Shown here in pieces: positions 1 to 6,804 of a DNA stretch of 32,434 bases. A program made the position numbers and the translations under genes. Origin of the DNA: CAZYJD01 sp964647785 (GTDB lineage Bacteria > Bacteroidota > Bacteroidia > NS11-12g > UBA9320); contig CAZYJD010000017.1 in the NCBI GenBank assembly GCA_964647785.1, forward strand, positions 1 through 32,434, in the 5' to 3' direction. Under the pieces are notes generated by a model. The model was not told where the DNA came from. It saw only the letters and a list, made by a program, of their open reading frames with translations, and made no database searches. How positions within the stretch are numbered: the stretch's first letter is position 1; every line of letters starts with the position of its first letter.

Positions 1-43
1 TAGCTTGCTAATATTATTAGTAATTAGTCCGAAGGGCACAGAA

Positions 44-64
44 GCTCAGAGCTCAGAGCGCAGG
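44..64. repeat. Heptanucleotide tandem repeat, GCTCAGA/GCGCAGG type
   Basis: Three consecutive 7-nt units are visible: GCTCAGA at 44-50, GCTCAGA at 51-57 and GCGCAGG at 58-64. A degenerate fourth unit, GCGGATG, follows at 65-71. The same unit family reappears at 228-255 and, reverse-complemented, at 26223-26243. Confidence 0.75.
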
Positions 65-94
65 GCGGATGGCAATCAGGAGCAGGGCACAGCA

Positions 95-166
95 AAACTT
101 CAAACTTCAAACTTCAAACTCCAAACATCAAACTCCAAACATCAAACTCCATAACTCCATAACTCC
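95..166. repeat. Heptanucleotide tandem repeat, AAACTTC/AAACTCC/AAACATC
   Basis: Eight uninterrupted 7-nt units run from 95 to 150: AAACTTC three times, then AAACTCC, AAACATC, AAACTCC, AAACATC and AAACTCC. Two 8-nt variants ATAACTCC follow at 151-166. The alternation of two variants in the later half suggests amplification of a 14-nt double unit. Confidence 0.85.
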
Positions 167-227
167 CTCCCCTTTCTCACCACAACGAACACAAAGTACG
201 TCACAAAGGATACAAGGTGGTAAAGGA

Positions 228-255
228 GCGCAGGGCGCAGAGCACAGGGCGCAGA
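228..255. repeat. Heptanucleotide tandem repeat, GCGCAGR
   Basis: Four consecutive units: GCGCAGG (228-234), GCGCAGA (235-241), GCACAGG (242-248) and GCGCAGA (249-255). The G/A alternation at the last position again suggests a 14-nt double unit. The reverse complement of the same double unit occurs at 26230-26243. Confidence 0.85.
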
Positions 256-378
256 AGTGGAACACGCAGTCTTTTGGCGTATTAAGTTGGGTAAATTTAT
301 TGAGGTTTGGACAGCTTGACCTCCACAAAATCAAGCACATTCAGGCTTCAATGAGTCCTGCATCATGAGTCATAAATC

Positions 379-406
379 CTACATCATACATCATACATCC
401 TACATC
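379..406. repeat. Heptanucleotide tandem repeat, MTACATC
   Basis: Four consecutive units: CTACATC (379-385), ATACATC (386-392), ATACATC (393-399) and CTACATC (400-406). It ends five bases before the stop codon of the minus-strand gene at 412, so it would lie in that gene's 3' untranslated region. Confidence 0.8.
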
Positions 407-411
407 CCCCC

Positions 412-1110
412 TCATAACTTCACATACCAATTCACATTCAGCCAGAGTTGCGATGATGGCTCAGGACTATCAAAAGAGCGAAGTCGGTAATCGGCTCCCA
501 ATTCGAGTTTGTTTCGCTCTGAAAATTCATAGCCAAATAGGGAAACAGCCCTGAGCTCGGGTTGAAAATCTGAAGGCATCCAGGAGCCTAAAGATTCTGC
601 CTGCAATTTCCAATACCACTCTCCCGGATCCGCTACCTGTCCGTTGAGCGGAACTTCGGCACCTGCCCTGCACCTCAGGCGAAAAACCCAATCTCCTTCA
701 GTCCCAAACGTCTGATCGGAGGCCACGCGCCAGGCCATCCGAAAGGATCGGTAAGGAACCACCCATAAGTACTGCTGCATAAAACGGTGATGGTGCTCCC
801 CATTCCTTATTCTCCATAAATAGCCACCCGCCAATTTTGCCGAAAGACCCACTTTACGGGCAAAGAGCAGTGAAAGATCTGACAATTCATAGCGGATATC
901 CGACCTTACTGCACCCGCGTCCACTGCAGGGCCCACCAACCTGTTTTCCCATTTAACATTCAAATCATAGGCCTCCCTGAATGCCTTGTTTAAATTCATG
1001 CTCCCCAGAAATCCGCTTTGGAAGCTGCCCTGTGCCCGCAGCTCAACACAAATGCCGCCCAAGAACAGCACGAGTGCCAGTGCCCTGCTAATACTCCAGA
1101 TGATCGGCAT
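412..1110 (-). CDS. Exported DUF2490-like beta-barrel protein
   Basis: A 232-residue protein with an N-terminal hydrophobic signal segment ending near the sequence ELRAQ, so it is exported. The mature part has alternating aromatic/polar strands (for example YLWRIRNGEHHHRF and YLWVVPYRSFRMAWR) and ends in WYVKL. This pattern and length fit the DUF2490 family of small Bacteroidota outer-membrane proteins; that assignment is from pattern recognition. The ATG at 1110 is preferred over an in-frame TTG at 1122, because it places the signal peptide normally. It overlaps the 3' end of the upstream gene by 23 bases, which suggests co-transcription and coupling with the PepSY-like protein. Function unknown. 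Confidence 0.7.
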   Translation of the reverse strand: MPIIWSISRALALVLFLGGICVELRAQGSFQSGFLGSMNLNKAFREAYDLNVKWENRLVGPAVDAGAVRSDIRYELSDLSLLFARKVGLSAKLAGGYLWRIRNGEHHHRFMQQYLWVVPYRSFRMAWRVASDQTFGTEGDWVFRLRCRAGAEVPLNGQVADPGEWYWKLQAESLGSWMPSDFQPELRAVSLFGYEFSERNKLELGADYRLRSFDSPEPSSQLWLNVNWYVKL

Positions 1111-1672
1111 TTCTGAAAACAATCAACTCTTTTTTGAGAAAACGCCCCAATCCGTCAAAAGTGAACTCATAGATTTTCGGCCGCTCCCCCAATGGTCTCG
1201 CCCTGAGCACAATTTCGTATCGATAAATGGTACCCACAGCCAGTCCATTTTCACGATAAAGCCGCATCAGTTCTTCAGCACTGCCCCGGTATTGCTTTTG
1301 AATTTTCCTGAATTTATAGCGGATAAAGAGACTGTCGAGGGTTGAATCAATGGCCTGAAGCACGGCCTCTTCCATCTCGCCTTTTTTCCAGATCAATTCT
1401 ATATCCTCAATGGTTCCACTGCTGTCGAACTCTACACTGTGTCGCCTTCCATTCCACTTGAATTTGGCTTCATAGGTCGTTCCACTACCGGATGTCTCCC
1501 TGTACCATTTCAGCTTGCCCACATTGGCCTCTCCCACGAACTCAAGGGCTGAAGAAGGCACTTCTTCCGGTTTTACGCGCTCTTCCGATTCAAATTTCTC
1601 TTGTGCAAGGCTTGGCTCAACTGAAAGCACAAGGTAGCAAAACATCAATATTCTGTATAAAATGGTCTTCAT
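1088..1672 (-). CDS. Periplasmic PepSY_like-domain protein (hypothetical)
   Basis: A 194-residue exported protein starting MKTILYRILMFCYLVLS with a signal peptide cleaved after about SLAQ. The ATG at 1672 is chosen because an upstream in-frame start would add a polar stretch before the signal peptide. Residues around 50-100 contain YEAKFKWNGRRHSVEFDSSG, close to the PepSY_like pattern of tyrosine, acidic-aromatic strand, NG turn, VEFD and a following glycine. The remainder is charged and largely alpha/beta with no catalytic motif I recognise. It is the first gene of a two-gene unit with the DUF2490-like barrel and is divergent from gpmI. A possible -7 element, TATTTTTG, lies at 1700-1693, about 20 bases upstream of the start. 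A sensing or binding role in the periplasm is inference only. Confidence 0.7.
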   Translation of the reverse strand: MKTILYRILMFCYLVLSVEPSLAQEKFESEERVKPEEVPSSALEFVGEANVGKLKWYRETSGSGTTYEAKFKWNGRRHSVEFDSSGTIEDIELIWKKGEMEEAVLQAIDSTLDSLFIRYKFRKIQKQYRGSAEELMRLYRENGLAVGTIYRYEIVLRARPLGERPKIYEFTFDGLGRFLKKELIVFRNADHLEY

Positions 1673-1692
1673 CCGAAAATTGCAATGGCATT

Positions 1693-1700
1693 CAAAAATA
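1693..1700 (-). promoter_or_regulatory. Possible -7 promoter element for the 1672-412 unit
   Basis: Read on the minus strand this is TATTTTTG, an exact match to the Bacteroidota TAnnTTTG consensus, 20 bases before the ATG at 1672. No TTG was found at the usual -33 distance, so the call is moderate. Confidence 0.4.
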
Positions 1701-1740
1701 CGGTTTGTCATGCATCAGGCGCTCAGCTGCAGCTTATCCG

Positions 1741-1748
1741 TAAATTTG
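1741..1748 (+). promoter_or_regulatory. Possible -7 promoter element for gpmI
   Basis: TAAATTTG matches TAnnTTTG exactly and ends only three bases before the gpmI ATG at 1752. If it is used, transcription would begin at or inside the start codon and the mRNA would be leaderless. No clear TTG sits 17-23 bases upstream. Confidence 0.4.
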
Positions 1749-1751
1749 CAC

Positions 1752-3269
1752 ATGCATCAAAAAGCCATACTCATGATACTCGATGGCTGGGGAATCGGTC
1801 GTGGAGATCAAAGCGACGCCATTGCTCAGGCGAACACCCCATTCATCGACTCCCTTTTTCACAGCGTTCCAAATTGCACCCTGACAACCCATGGTGAAAG
1901 TGTGGGCCTTCCCGAAGGTCAAATGGGCAACTCTGAAGTAGGACACCTGAACATCGGAGCCGGAAGAATTGTGTACCAGATGTTGCTGCGGATCAACAGG
2001 GCTTTTAAAGATGAAAGCATACAAAGGCTGCCTGCCATACAACAGTTGCTTTCACTCGCACAAGAAGGAAAAAAAATCCATCTCATCGGACTGCTGAGTG
2101 ATGGAGGCGTTCACAGCCATCAGGAACATTTGTTTGAATTGCTGAAGTTGTTCAGAGCTCACAATCTGGACCAGCAAATCTACCTACACGTATTTACCGA
2201 TGGCCGTGATACCGACCCCAAGAGTGGATTGGGTTTTGCCCGAGAATTGATGAAAGCTGAGAACATTGGCAAAGCAATAATAGCAAGCGTCAGCGGTCGA
2301 TATTATGCCATGGATCGCGATAAGAGATGGGAACGCATTGCACTGGCATGGCAAGCCATGACCGAAGGCAAAGGCCCCAAAGCTGCCGGTCTGATCGATG
2401 CCATTGAGAACAGTTATGAGAATGGCATTACGGACGAATTCATTCTCCCTACCGTTATTTGCGATCAGCACGGGCAAGCGAATGGATTGATTGAAGACGG
2501 AGATGTGGTGTTCAGTTTTAACTTTCGCACCGACCGCGCGCGGGAAATCAGCATGGCCCTCAGCCAGCAGGATTTTCCGGACTTTGGGATGCACCACTTC
2601 AAACTGTCGTATTTCACCATGACTGAATACGATAAAACTTTCAAAAATGTGGAGGTGGTGTTTGGCAATGAAGATCTCAAAATGACCCTGGGGGAGGTCA
2701 TCAGCCGGAACGGATTGAAACAACTTCGCGCAGCTGAAACAGAGAAATACCCACATGTGACCTTCTTTTTCAGCGGGGGACGGGAAGCTCCATTTGAAGG
2801 AGAAAATCGGCTCTTAATCCCTTCGCCCAAGGTGGCCACCTACGATCTTCAACCGGAAATGAGTGCTCCTGAATTGAGGGATGGTATTCTCAAAGCCATT
2901 GATAGCAACCAATATGATTTCATGTGCATCAACTTCGCCAATCCCGATATGGTTGGCCATACCGGGGTCATGGAGGCCATCAAAAAGGCCGTAGAAGTGG
3001 TGGATGGCTGCACCCAGAGCATCGTCGAAGCCGGACTTCAGAAAGACTATCGCTTCGTGATCATTGCAGACCACGGCAACGCCGACTATGCCCGCAATGA
3101 GGATGGAAGTCCCAATACCGCTCACAGTACCAATCCGGTGCCGTGCTTTTTTGTTGGATGTGGAAACATCACCCCCCATAGCGGCATACTGGCAGACGTT
3201 GCACCCAGTGTCCTGAAAATGATGGGACTAAATCAACCAATCGAGATGAGTGGATCAAGCCTGTTCTAA
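1752..3269 (+). CDS. gpmI: 2,3-bisphosphoglycerate-independent phosphoglycerate mutase
   Basis: Interconverts 3- and 2-phosphoglycerate in glycolysis and gluconeogenesis, in the cytoplasm, using two metal ions (usually Mn). The 505-residue length from the ATG at 1752 matches the family (about 510). Visible signatures are the N-terminal metal-binding ILDGWG (residues 9-14), the phospho-acceptor serine in GNSEVGH (Ser61), FTDGRDTDPKSG in the middle, and ADHGNADY near the C-terminus. An in-frame upstream extension to 1662 exists but would put 30 non-conserved residues before the universal start motif, so it is rejected. The lipoprotein gene at 3294 follows after 24 bases and is probably co-transcribed. 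Confidence 0.97.
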   Translation: MHQKAILMILDGWGIGRGDQSDAIAQANTPFIDSLFHSVPNCTLTTHGESVGLPEGQMGNSEVGHLNIGAGRIVYQMLLRINRAFKDESIQRLPAIQQLLSLAQEGKKIHLIGLLSDGGVHSHQEHLFELLKLFRAHNLDQQIYLHVFTDGRDTDPKSGLGFARELMKAENIGKAIIASVSGRYYAMDRDKRWERIALAWQAMTEGKGPKAAGLIDAIENSYENGITDEFILPTVICDQHGQANGLIEDGDVVFSFNFRTDRAREISMALSQQDFPDFGMHHFKLSYFTMTEYDKTFKNVEVVFGNEDLKMTLGEVISRNGLKQLRAAETEKYPHVTFFFSGGREAPFEGENRLLIPSPKVATYDLQPEMSAPELRDGILKAIDSNQYDFMCINFANPDMVGHTGVMEAIKKAVEVVDGCTQSIVEAGLQKDYRFVIIADHGNADYARNEDGSPNTAHSTNPVPCFFVGCGNITPHSGILADVAPSVLKMMGLNQPIEMSGSSLF

Positions 3270-3293
3270 GGATATAAACCTGTCGTTCGTGAT

Positions 3294-3956
3294 ATGAAAA
3301 ATGCACTAATCATCCTTATAGCCAGTGCCGCCTGCTTTACTTCTTGTGACAAGAAAAAACAAAACAGAGAAGTTTCAAACCCTGTCACTTACAACCCTAA
3401 TTCAGGCAGCGTGCAAAACAGGAAAACCACACGCGATATCAGCGTTCCGGTGAACAAACGCATAGAATGGAAGTTTACGCTTCCCAATGGATACAGTGAA
3501 CTTAGCACTTCTGAAGTAGACCAACTCAATCAGAAAGGAAGAGAGGTCATTGAAGAGTTGGCCGGCCAAAGCACTGATGATGGCAATCGGACTGTTTTTG
3601 CTGCCAAGAAAGATGAACAAAACATCATATTGGTGACCCGTGGTCCCTATGACGCAAAAGTGAATGGTTTGGGGGTTATGTACATGAATGAAATTGAAAA
3701 TGCGACCATGGAGACCTATCGAGCGAGGGGAATCCCGTTTAATTTTAAACGCAGCAGTGTGAAAATTGACGACCTCAATTTCCGCCGACTTGACATTACC
3801 ATTTTCGGTGATGAGGCCAAAACGCACCCCCTTTTATTTCAGACCTATTTCTCCGCCATCATGGAAGATAAATTATTGGTCATCACCAACTCATACAATG
3901 ACCGCTACAACGGCCTTTTAGCAGAGAAAAAAATCACCGGATCGGTGTTCCGCTAA
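3294..3956 (+). CDS. Lipoprotein of unknown function
   Basis: A 220-residue protein with a short lipoprotein signal: MKNALIILIASAACFTSC, with the lipidated cysteine at residue 18 followed by DKKK. A charged low-complexity linker (about 20-55) leads to a folded domain starting around WKFTLPNGYSEL. That domain resembles the surface- or periplasm-exposed lipoproteins common in Bacteroidota, but I recognise no named family or active site. It follows gpmI by 24 bases, so it likely shares the transcript, though no metabolic link is evident. It is convergent with the next gene, with only two bases between the two stop codons. Confidence 0.8.
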   Translation: MKNALIILIASAACFTSCDKKKQNREVSNPVTYNPNSGSVQNRKTTRDISVPVNKRIEWKFTLPNGYSELSTSEVDQLNQKGREVIEELAGQSTDDGNRTVFAAKKDEQNIILVTRGPYDAKVNGLGVMYMNEIENATMETYRARGIPFNFKRSSVKIDDLNFRRLDITIFGDEAKTHPLLFQTYFSAIMEDKLLVITNSYNDRYNGLLAEKKITGSVFR

Positions 3957-3958
3957 AT

Positions 3959-4948
3959 CTATCGCATCCGCTCAATAAAATTGTAAGACACGCCAATCGT
4001 AAAACTAGGGCTATATGCCTGTGTGGTAGGCAACTTTTCCAAGGCCAGCTTTTGCATCACCGCATCATCAGCGAATTTGTGCTCCTTGAGCAGTTCTGTT
4101 TCAACTTTGTCGTAGGGACTGATATTTAAAATAGCGATGAATGACAGTTGTTGAAGATTGAGCCCATAGCCCAGTCCTCCCGCCATTCTTTGGTTAAACA
4201 AGCCAATGGCCGTCTGTGAATCGCCTGTAAAATCCTGCAGCGGAACATTAAAAAGTATGCTGTGCCGTTCGTTGATCTTATAGCCCAACACGCCCGAAAT
4301 AATAAAGCTCATTCCCTTGCTTTTGCCATAAACACCCAGTGTACTATCAGATTGTACGTAATACTGCCGGGCTTGATTGAAGAAAAAGTTAAATCCAAAA
4401 CTCAGCCCTCCGAAAACTCCCTGTTCATATTTTCGAAGTTTATGACTCAACTCTTGATTAGCTGCCATGAGTTCCATGTTGCGGTACTCCATCCGTCGCA
4501 ATCGCTCATTCAAGAGCATGGTATCGCGCATGAGCTCAAAAAGCTGCCGGCCCCATAATGGAGCTTTCCTCGCACTTCTTTCAACATTTTCATTCACCAA
4601 CACCAAACTCGAACTGCTATCTTGCTCCATCGACAACTCATACAAAGCCGTTCGATAGGTCTCCACATGTTGTCCCAATTGATCCACCTTTTTTCGGTAC
4701 GCCATGTTTTGAGCTAAAAAACTCCAACTTCGTTTAAGCATGAATACCCGATCCTCCAATAATTGTAGCTGCTCATCAGCCCCAGTGAAGTCATTGCCTT
4801 CTAGATAAATCGGTATCAATTCGTCTATAGAGTCGGCCTGTCGGAGCATCATTCGAAGGCTATCCGCCCCTTGAGCACAGACATCTAAACCTTTGAATGT
4901 GCAAAGTACCGATGATAGAACAAGCAATATGTACCGGTGGCAGGGCAT
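3959..4948 (-). CDS. Exported coiled-coil protein with C-terminal outer-membrane-barrel-like domain
   Basis: A 329-residue protein with a signal peptide (hydrophobic stretch about 7-25, ending near VCAQG). Residues roughly 30-170 are helical and charged, including a likely coiled coil around LNERLRRMEYRNMELMAAN. From about residue 175 the composition changes to alternating glycine/aromatic strands (GGLSFGFNFFFNQ, SPSFTIGVSYNF) typical of an outer-membrane beta-barrel. A periplasmic helical arm joined to a barrel is the most economical reading. No family name is secure. The gene stands alone between convergent and divergent neighbours. The start ATG at 4948 fits the signal peptide. Confidence 0.7.
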   Translation of the reverse strand: MPCHRYILLVLSSVLCTFKGLDVCAQGADSLRMMLRQADSIDELIPIYLEGNDFTGADEQLQLLEDRVFMLKRSWSFLAQNMAYRKKVDQLGQHVETYRTALYELSMEQDSSSSLVLVNENVERSARKAPLWGRQLFELMRDTMLLNERLRRMEYRNMELMAANQELSHKLRKYEQGVFGGLSFGFNFFFNQARQYYVQSDSTLGVYGKSKGMSFIISGVLGYKINERHSILFNVPLQDFTGDSQTAIGLFNQRMAGGLGYGLNLQQLSFIAILNISPYDKVETELLKEHKFADDAVMQKLALEKLPTTQAYSPSFTIGVSYNFIERMR

Positions 4949-4989
4949 GAACGTTTGAGAGTATTTGAACGAAGAATGAGGTCATTTCA

Positions 4990-5023
4990 TTGTAATGAAG
5001 CCCGAAAGGGAATTTTATATTTG
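4990..5023 (+). promoter_or_regulatory. Promoter for the lipoprotein amidohydrolase
   Basis: A TTG at 4990-4992 and a perfect TAnnTTTG element (TATATTTG, 5016-5023) are separated by 23 bases, within the spacing reported for the Bacteroidota housekeeping sigma factor. The element ends four bases before the ATG at 5028, so the predicted mRNA would be leaderless or nearly so. Confidence 0.5.
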
Positions 5024-5027
5024 AACA

Positions 5028-6668
5028 ATGAGCAGCTATTCTTACATCCCGTTTTCACTCCTTGCCTTATTTTCAACTTCGTGTCAACAACAAGTAAGCA
5101 AAACCCAAGCAGACCAAATTTGGATTCATGGAAAAATACATACCATTGACAGTGCGTACAGCATCCAAGAAGCACTTGCCATTAAAGACGGAAAAATACT
5201 CGACTGTGGTGACAATGAAAATATTTTGGCTGCTTATGAGGGTGACATTCGAGATCTAAACGGACTCCATGTTTATCCGGGCATGATCGATGCACACGCC
5301 CATTTCTATGGCTATGGGATGGGGCTTAACCGCCTAGAGTTGAGCGGCACTTTCTCATTTGATAATATGCTGCAAAAAGTGGAAGATTATGCGCGAAGCT
5401 TTCCGGGTGAATGGATCATTGGGCGAGGCTGGGACCAAAACGACTGGGAAGAAACCTCTTTCCCGAATAAGACCCGACTCGACCTGTTATTTCCCGATCG
5501 GCCAATTCTGTTAAAGCGGGTAGACGGCCATGCCGCACTTGTTAACCAGAAGGCACTTGAATTGGCAGGAATTGATGCGGATACCCGTGTCGAAGGCGGA
5601 AGCATAGAAAAAATAGGGGGGCAACCAACGGGAATTCTCATTGACCAAGCAGTTGAACTTGTAGAATCTGTGATTCCTCCCCCCTCCAGGGAATCCATTG
5701 TAATGGGGATCATGAAGGCACAAGAAAATTGTCTCGCAGCAGGTCTCACCACGGTAAGCGATGCAGGTATTGATAGAAATGTGGCAGAAATCTACGACAG
5801 TTTACATAAAAGCGGCGCATTGAAATTGCGCATTTACGCCATGCTCAATCCTTCCGAAGAAAATTTCAGGCATTACCTTCCCAAAGGACCTTTAAAAAAT
5901 GAAAAGCTCGTGCTCAGTTCGTTCAAGTTATATGCCGATGGTGCACTGGGCTCGCGAGGCGCACTGCTCAAAGCCCCTTATTGCGATGAAGTGAAAAACA
6001 CGGGATTGCAATTGTATTCAACTTCATGGTTTGATAGCAGCATACAAAAAATTGCTGCGGCAGGATTTCAGGTGAACACCCATTGCATTGGCGATTCTGC
6101 CAACAAACTCATTTTAAAGTTATATGCCCGTTATCTAAATGAAGGTAACGACCTGCGTTGGCGCATAGAACACGCACAAGTGGTGGACCCGACAGATCGA
6201 TACCTTTACGGGAAATACAATGTCATACCTAGTGTACAACCAACGCATGCCACCAGTGATATGTACTGGGCTGAAAAACGACTGTGCAAGGAAAGAATGC
6301 AGGGCGCCTATGCCTTCCGATCTTTGATGAAAGAAAACGGATGGATATCGCTGGGGACGGACTTCCCAGTAGAAGACATTCATCCTTTCAAAACATTCCA
6401 TGCAGCGGTGTATCGGCGCGATGCCACGGGCTTTCCCAGGGAAGGTTTCATGTCAGAAGAAGCACTTGACCCGCATTCCGCCCTTAGAGGGATGACCATA
6501 TGGGCCGCAAAATCATGCTTTCTCGAAAACATTACCGGCAGCATTGAAAAAGGTAAAGCTGCCGATTTCATTCTTTGTCCGGATGCTTTGGAATTTCAAG
6601 AAAAAGCTTGGGAATTGCCTATTTTGGAAACGTGGATCGCAGGTCAAATGCTCTTCCGCAGCAATTAA
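5028..6668 (+). CDS. Lipoprotein amidohydrolase, YtcJ-like (amidohydrolase_3)
   Basis: A 546-residue metal-dependent hydrolase of the amidohydrolase superfamily. The start of the TIM-barrel is marked by PGMIDAHAHF with the HxH metal ligands at residues 90 and 92. Later come KLYADGALGSRG with the likely carboxylated lysine near 301, a histidine in NTHCIGD near 351, another in RIEHAQ near 381, and the catalytic aspartate in LGTDFPVED near 444. The N-terminus, LLALFSTSC, is a lipobox with cysteine 19, so the enzyme should be membrane-anchored and act outside the cytoplasm, whereas many homologues are cytoplasmic. The substrate is not predictable; the family hydrolyses amide or imide bonds. It stands alone, with its own promoter immediately upstream. 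Confidence 0.88.
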   Translation: MSSYSYIPFSLLALFSTSCQQQVSKTQADQIWIHGKIHTIDSAYSIQEALAIKDGKILDCGDNENILAAYEGDIRDLNGLHVYPGMIDAHAHFYGYGMGLNRLELSGTFSFDNMLQKVEDYARSFPGEWIIGRGWDQNDWEETSFPNKTRLDLLFPDRPILLKRVDGHAALVNQKALELAGIDADTRVEGGSIEKIGGQPTGILIDQAVELVESVIPPPSRESIVMGIMKAQENCLAAGLTTVSDAGIDRNVAEIYDSLHKSGALKLRIYAMLNPSEENFRHYLPKGPLKNEKLVLSSFKLYADGALGSRGALLKAPYCDEVKNTGLQLYSTSWFDSSIQKIAAAGFQVNTHCIGDSANKLILKLYARYLNEGNDLRWRIEHAQVVDPTDRYLYGKYNVIPSVQPTHATSDMYWAEKRLCKERMQGAYAFRSLMKENGWISLGTDFPVEDIHPFKTFHAAVYRRDATGFPREGFMSEEALDPHSALRGMTIWAAKSCFLENITGSIEKGKAADFILCPDALEFQEKAWELPILETWIAGQMLFRSN

Positions 6669-6750
6669 GAAGTCGGTTAGCCGCGCATCCAACCTAACAT
6701 TCATCTCCCTCCTACGATCGACAATGATCATTTGAATTATTTTTTATTGG

Positions 6751-6803
6751 ACATCTAACTCAGTTACTTTTGCTCATTAACCAACATCTAACTACGTTAG
6801 TTA
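6751..6803. promoter_or_regulatory. Paired palindromic operator-like sites upstream of the decarboxylase
   Basis: Two copies of a 16-base direct repeat (ACATCTAACT-NN-GTTA) lie at 6751-6766 and 6784-6799, differing at only two positions and offset by 33 bases. Each contains a palindrome: TAACT-C-AGTTA at 6756-6766, and TAACTA-CGT-TAGTTA at 6789-6803, which ends one base before the ATG at 6805. A -7-like element, TACTTTTG (6765-6772), touches the first site. The arrangement is that of two operator sites flanking the predicted transcription start, with the second next to the start codon. The regulator is unknown and no regulator gene lies nearby. Confidence 0.5.
6765..6772 (+). promoter_or_regulatory. 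Possible -7 promoter element for the decarboxylase
   Basis: TACTTTTG matches TAnnTTTG. The nearest upstream TTG (6747-6749) is only 15 bases away, shorter than usual, so a promoter here may be weak or need activation. The element overlaps the first palindrome. Confidence 0.35.
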
Positions 6804-6804
6804 T

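Larger units (their letters stand above)
1..411. repeat. Repeat-rich intergenic spacer
   Basis: No credible gene lies here; the open frames through it translate low-complexity repeat and have no homologue-like features. It is a mosaic of four short tandem tracts, each with a 7-nt unit (44-64, 95-150, 228-255 and 379-406, listed separately), joined by less repetitive sequence at about 255-378. Short words recur in the second long spacer at 26100-26300, for example positions 68-84 against 26154-26170 with one mismatch. The base composition and periodicity are unlike the neighbouring coding DNA. What the region does is unknown. Confidence 0.75.

Noticed and set aside
69..368. Open frames on both strands through the first spacer
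   Set aside because: They read through heptanucleotide tandem repeats and low-complexity sequence and have no domain-like or signal-peptide features; treated as non-coding.
44..406. CRISPR array in the repeat-rich spacer
   Set aside because: Units are only 7 bases and directly adjacent; there are no unique spacers between longer repeats and no cas genes nearby.
1662..1751. N-terminal extension of gpmI
   Set aside because: The family begins right at the ILDGWG motif; the extra 30 residues are not conserved and would overlap the divergent promoter region.
6673..6698. Further GTTAG...CTAAC half-sites after the amidohydrolase gene
   Set aside because: The arms are only 5 bases, the spacing differs from the paired sites at 6751-6803 and the flanks do not match, so they may be chance.
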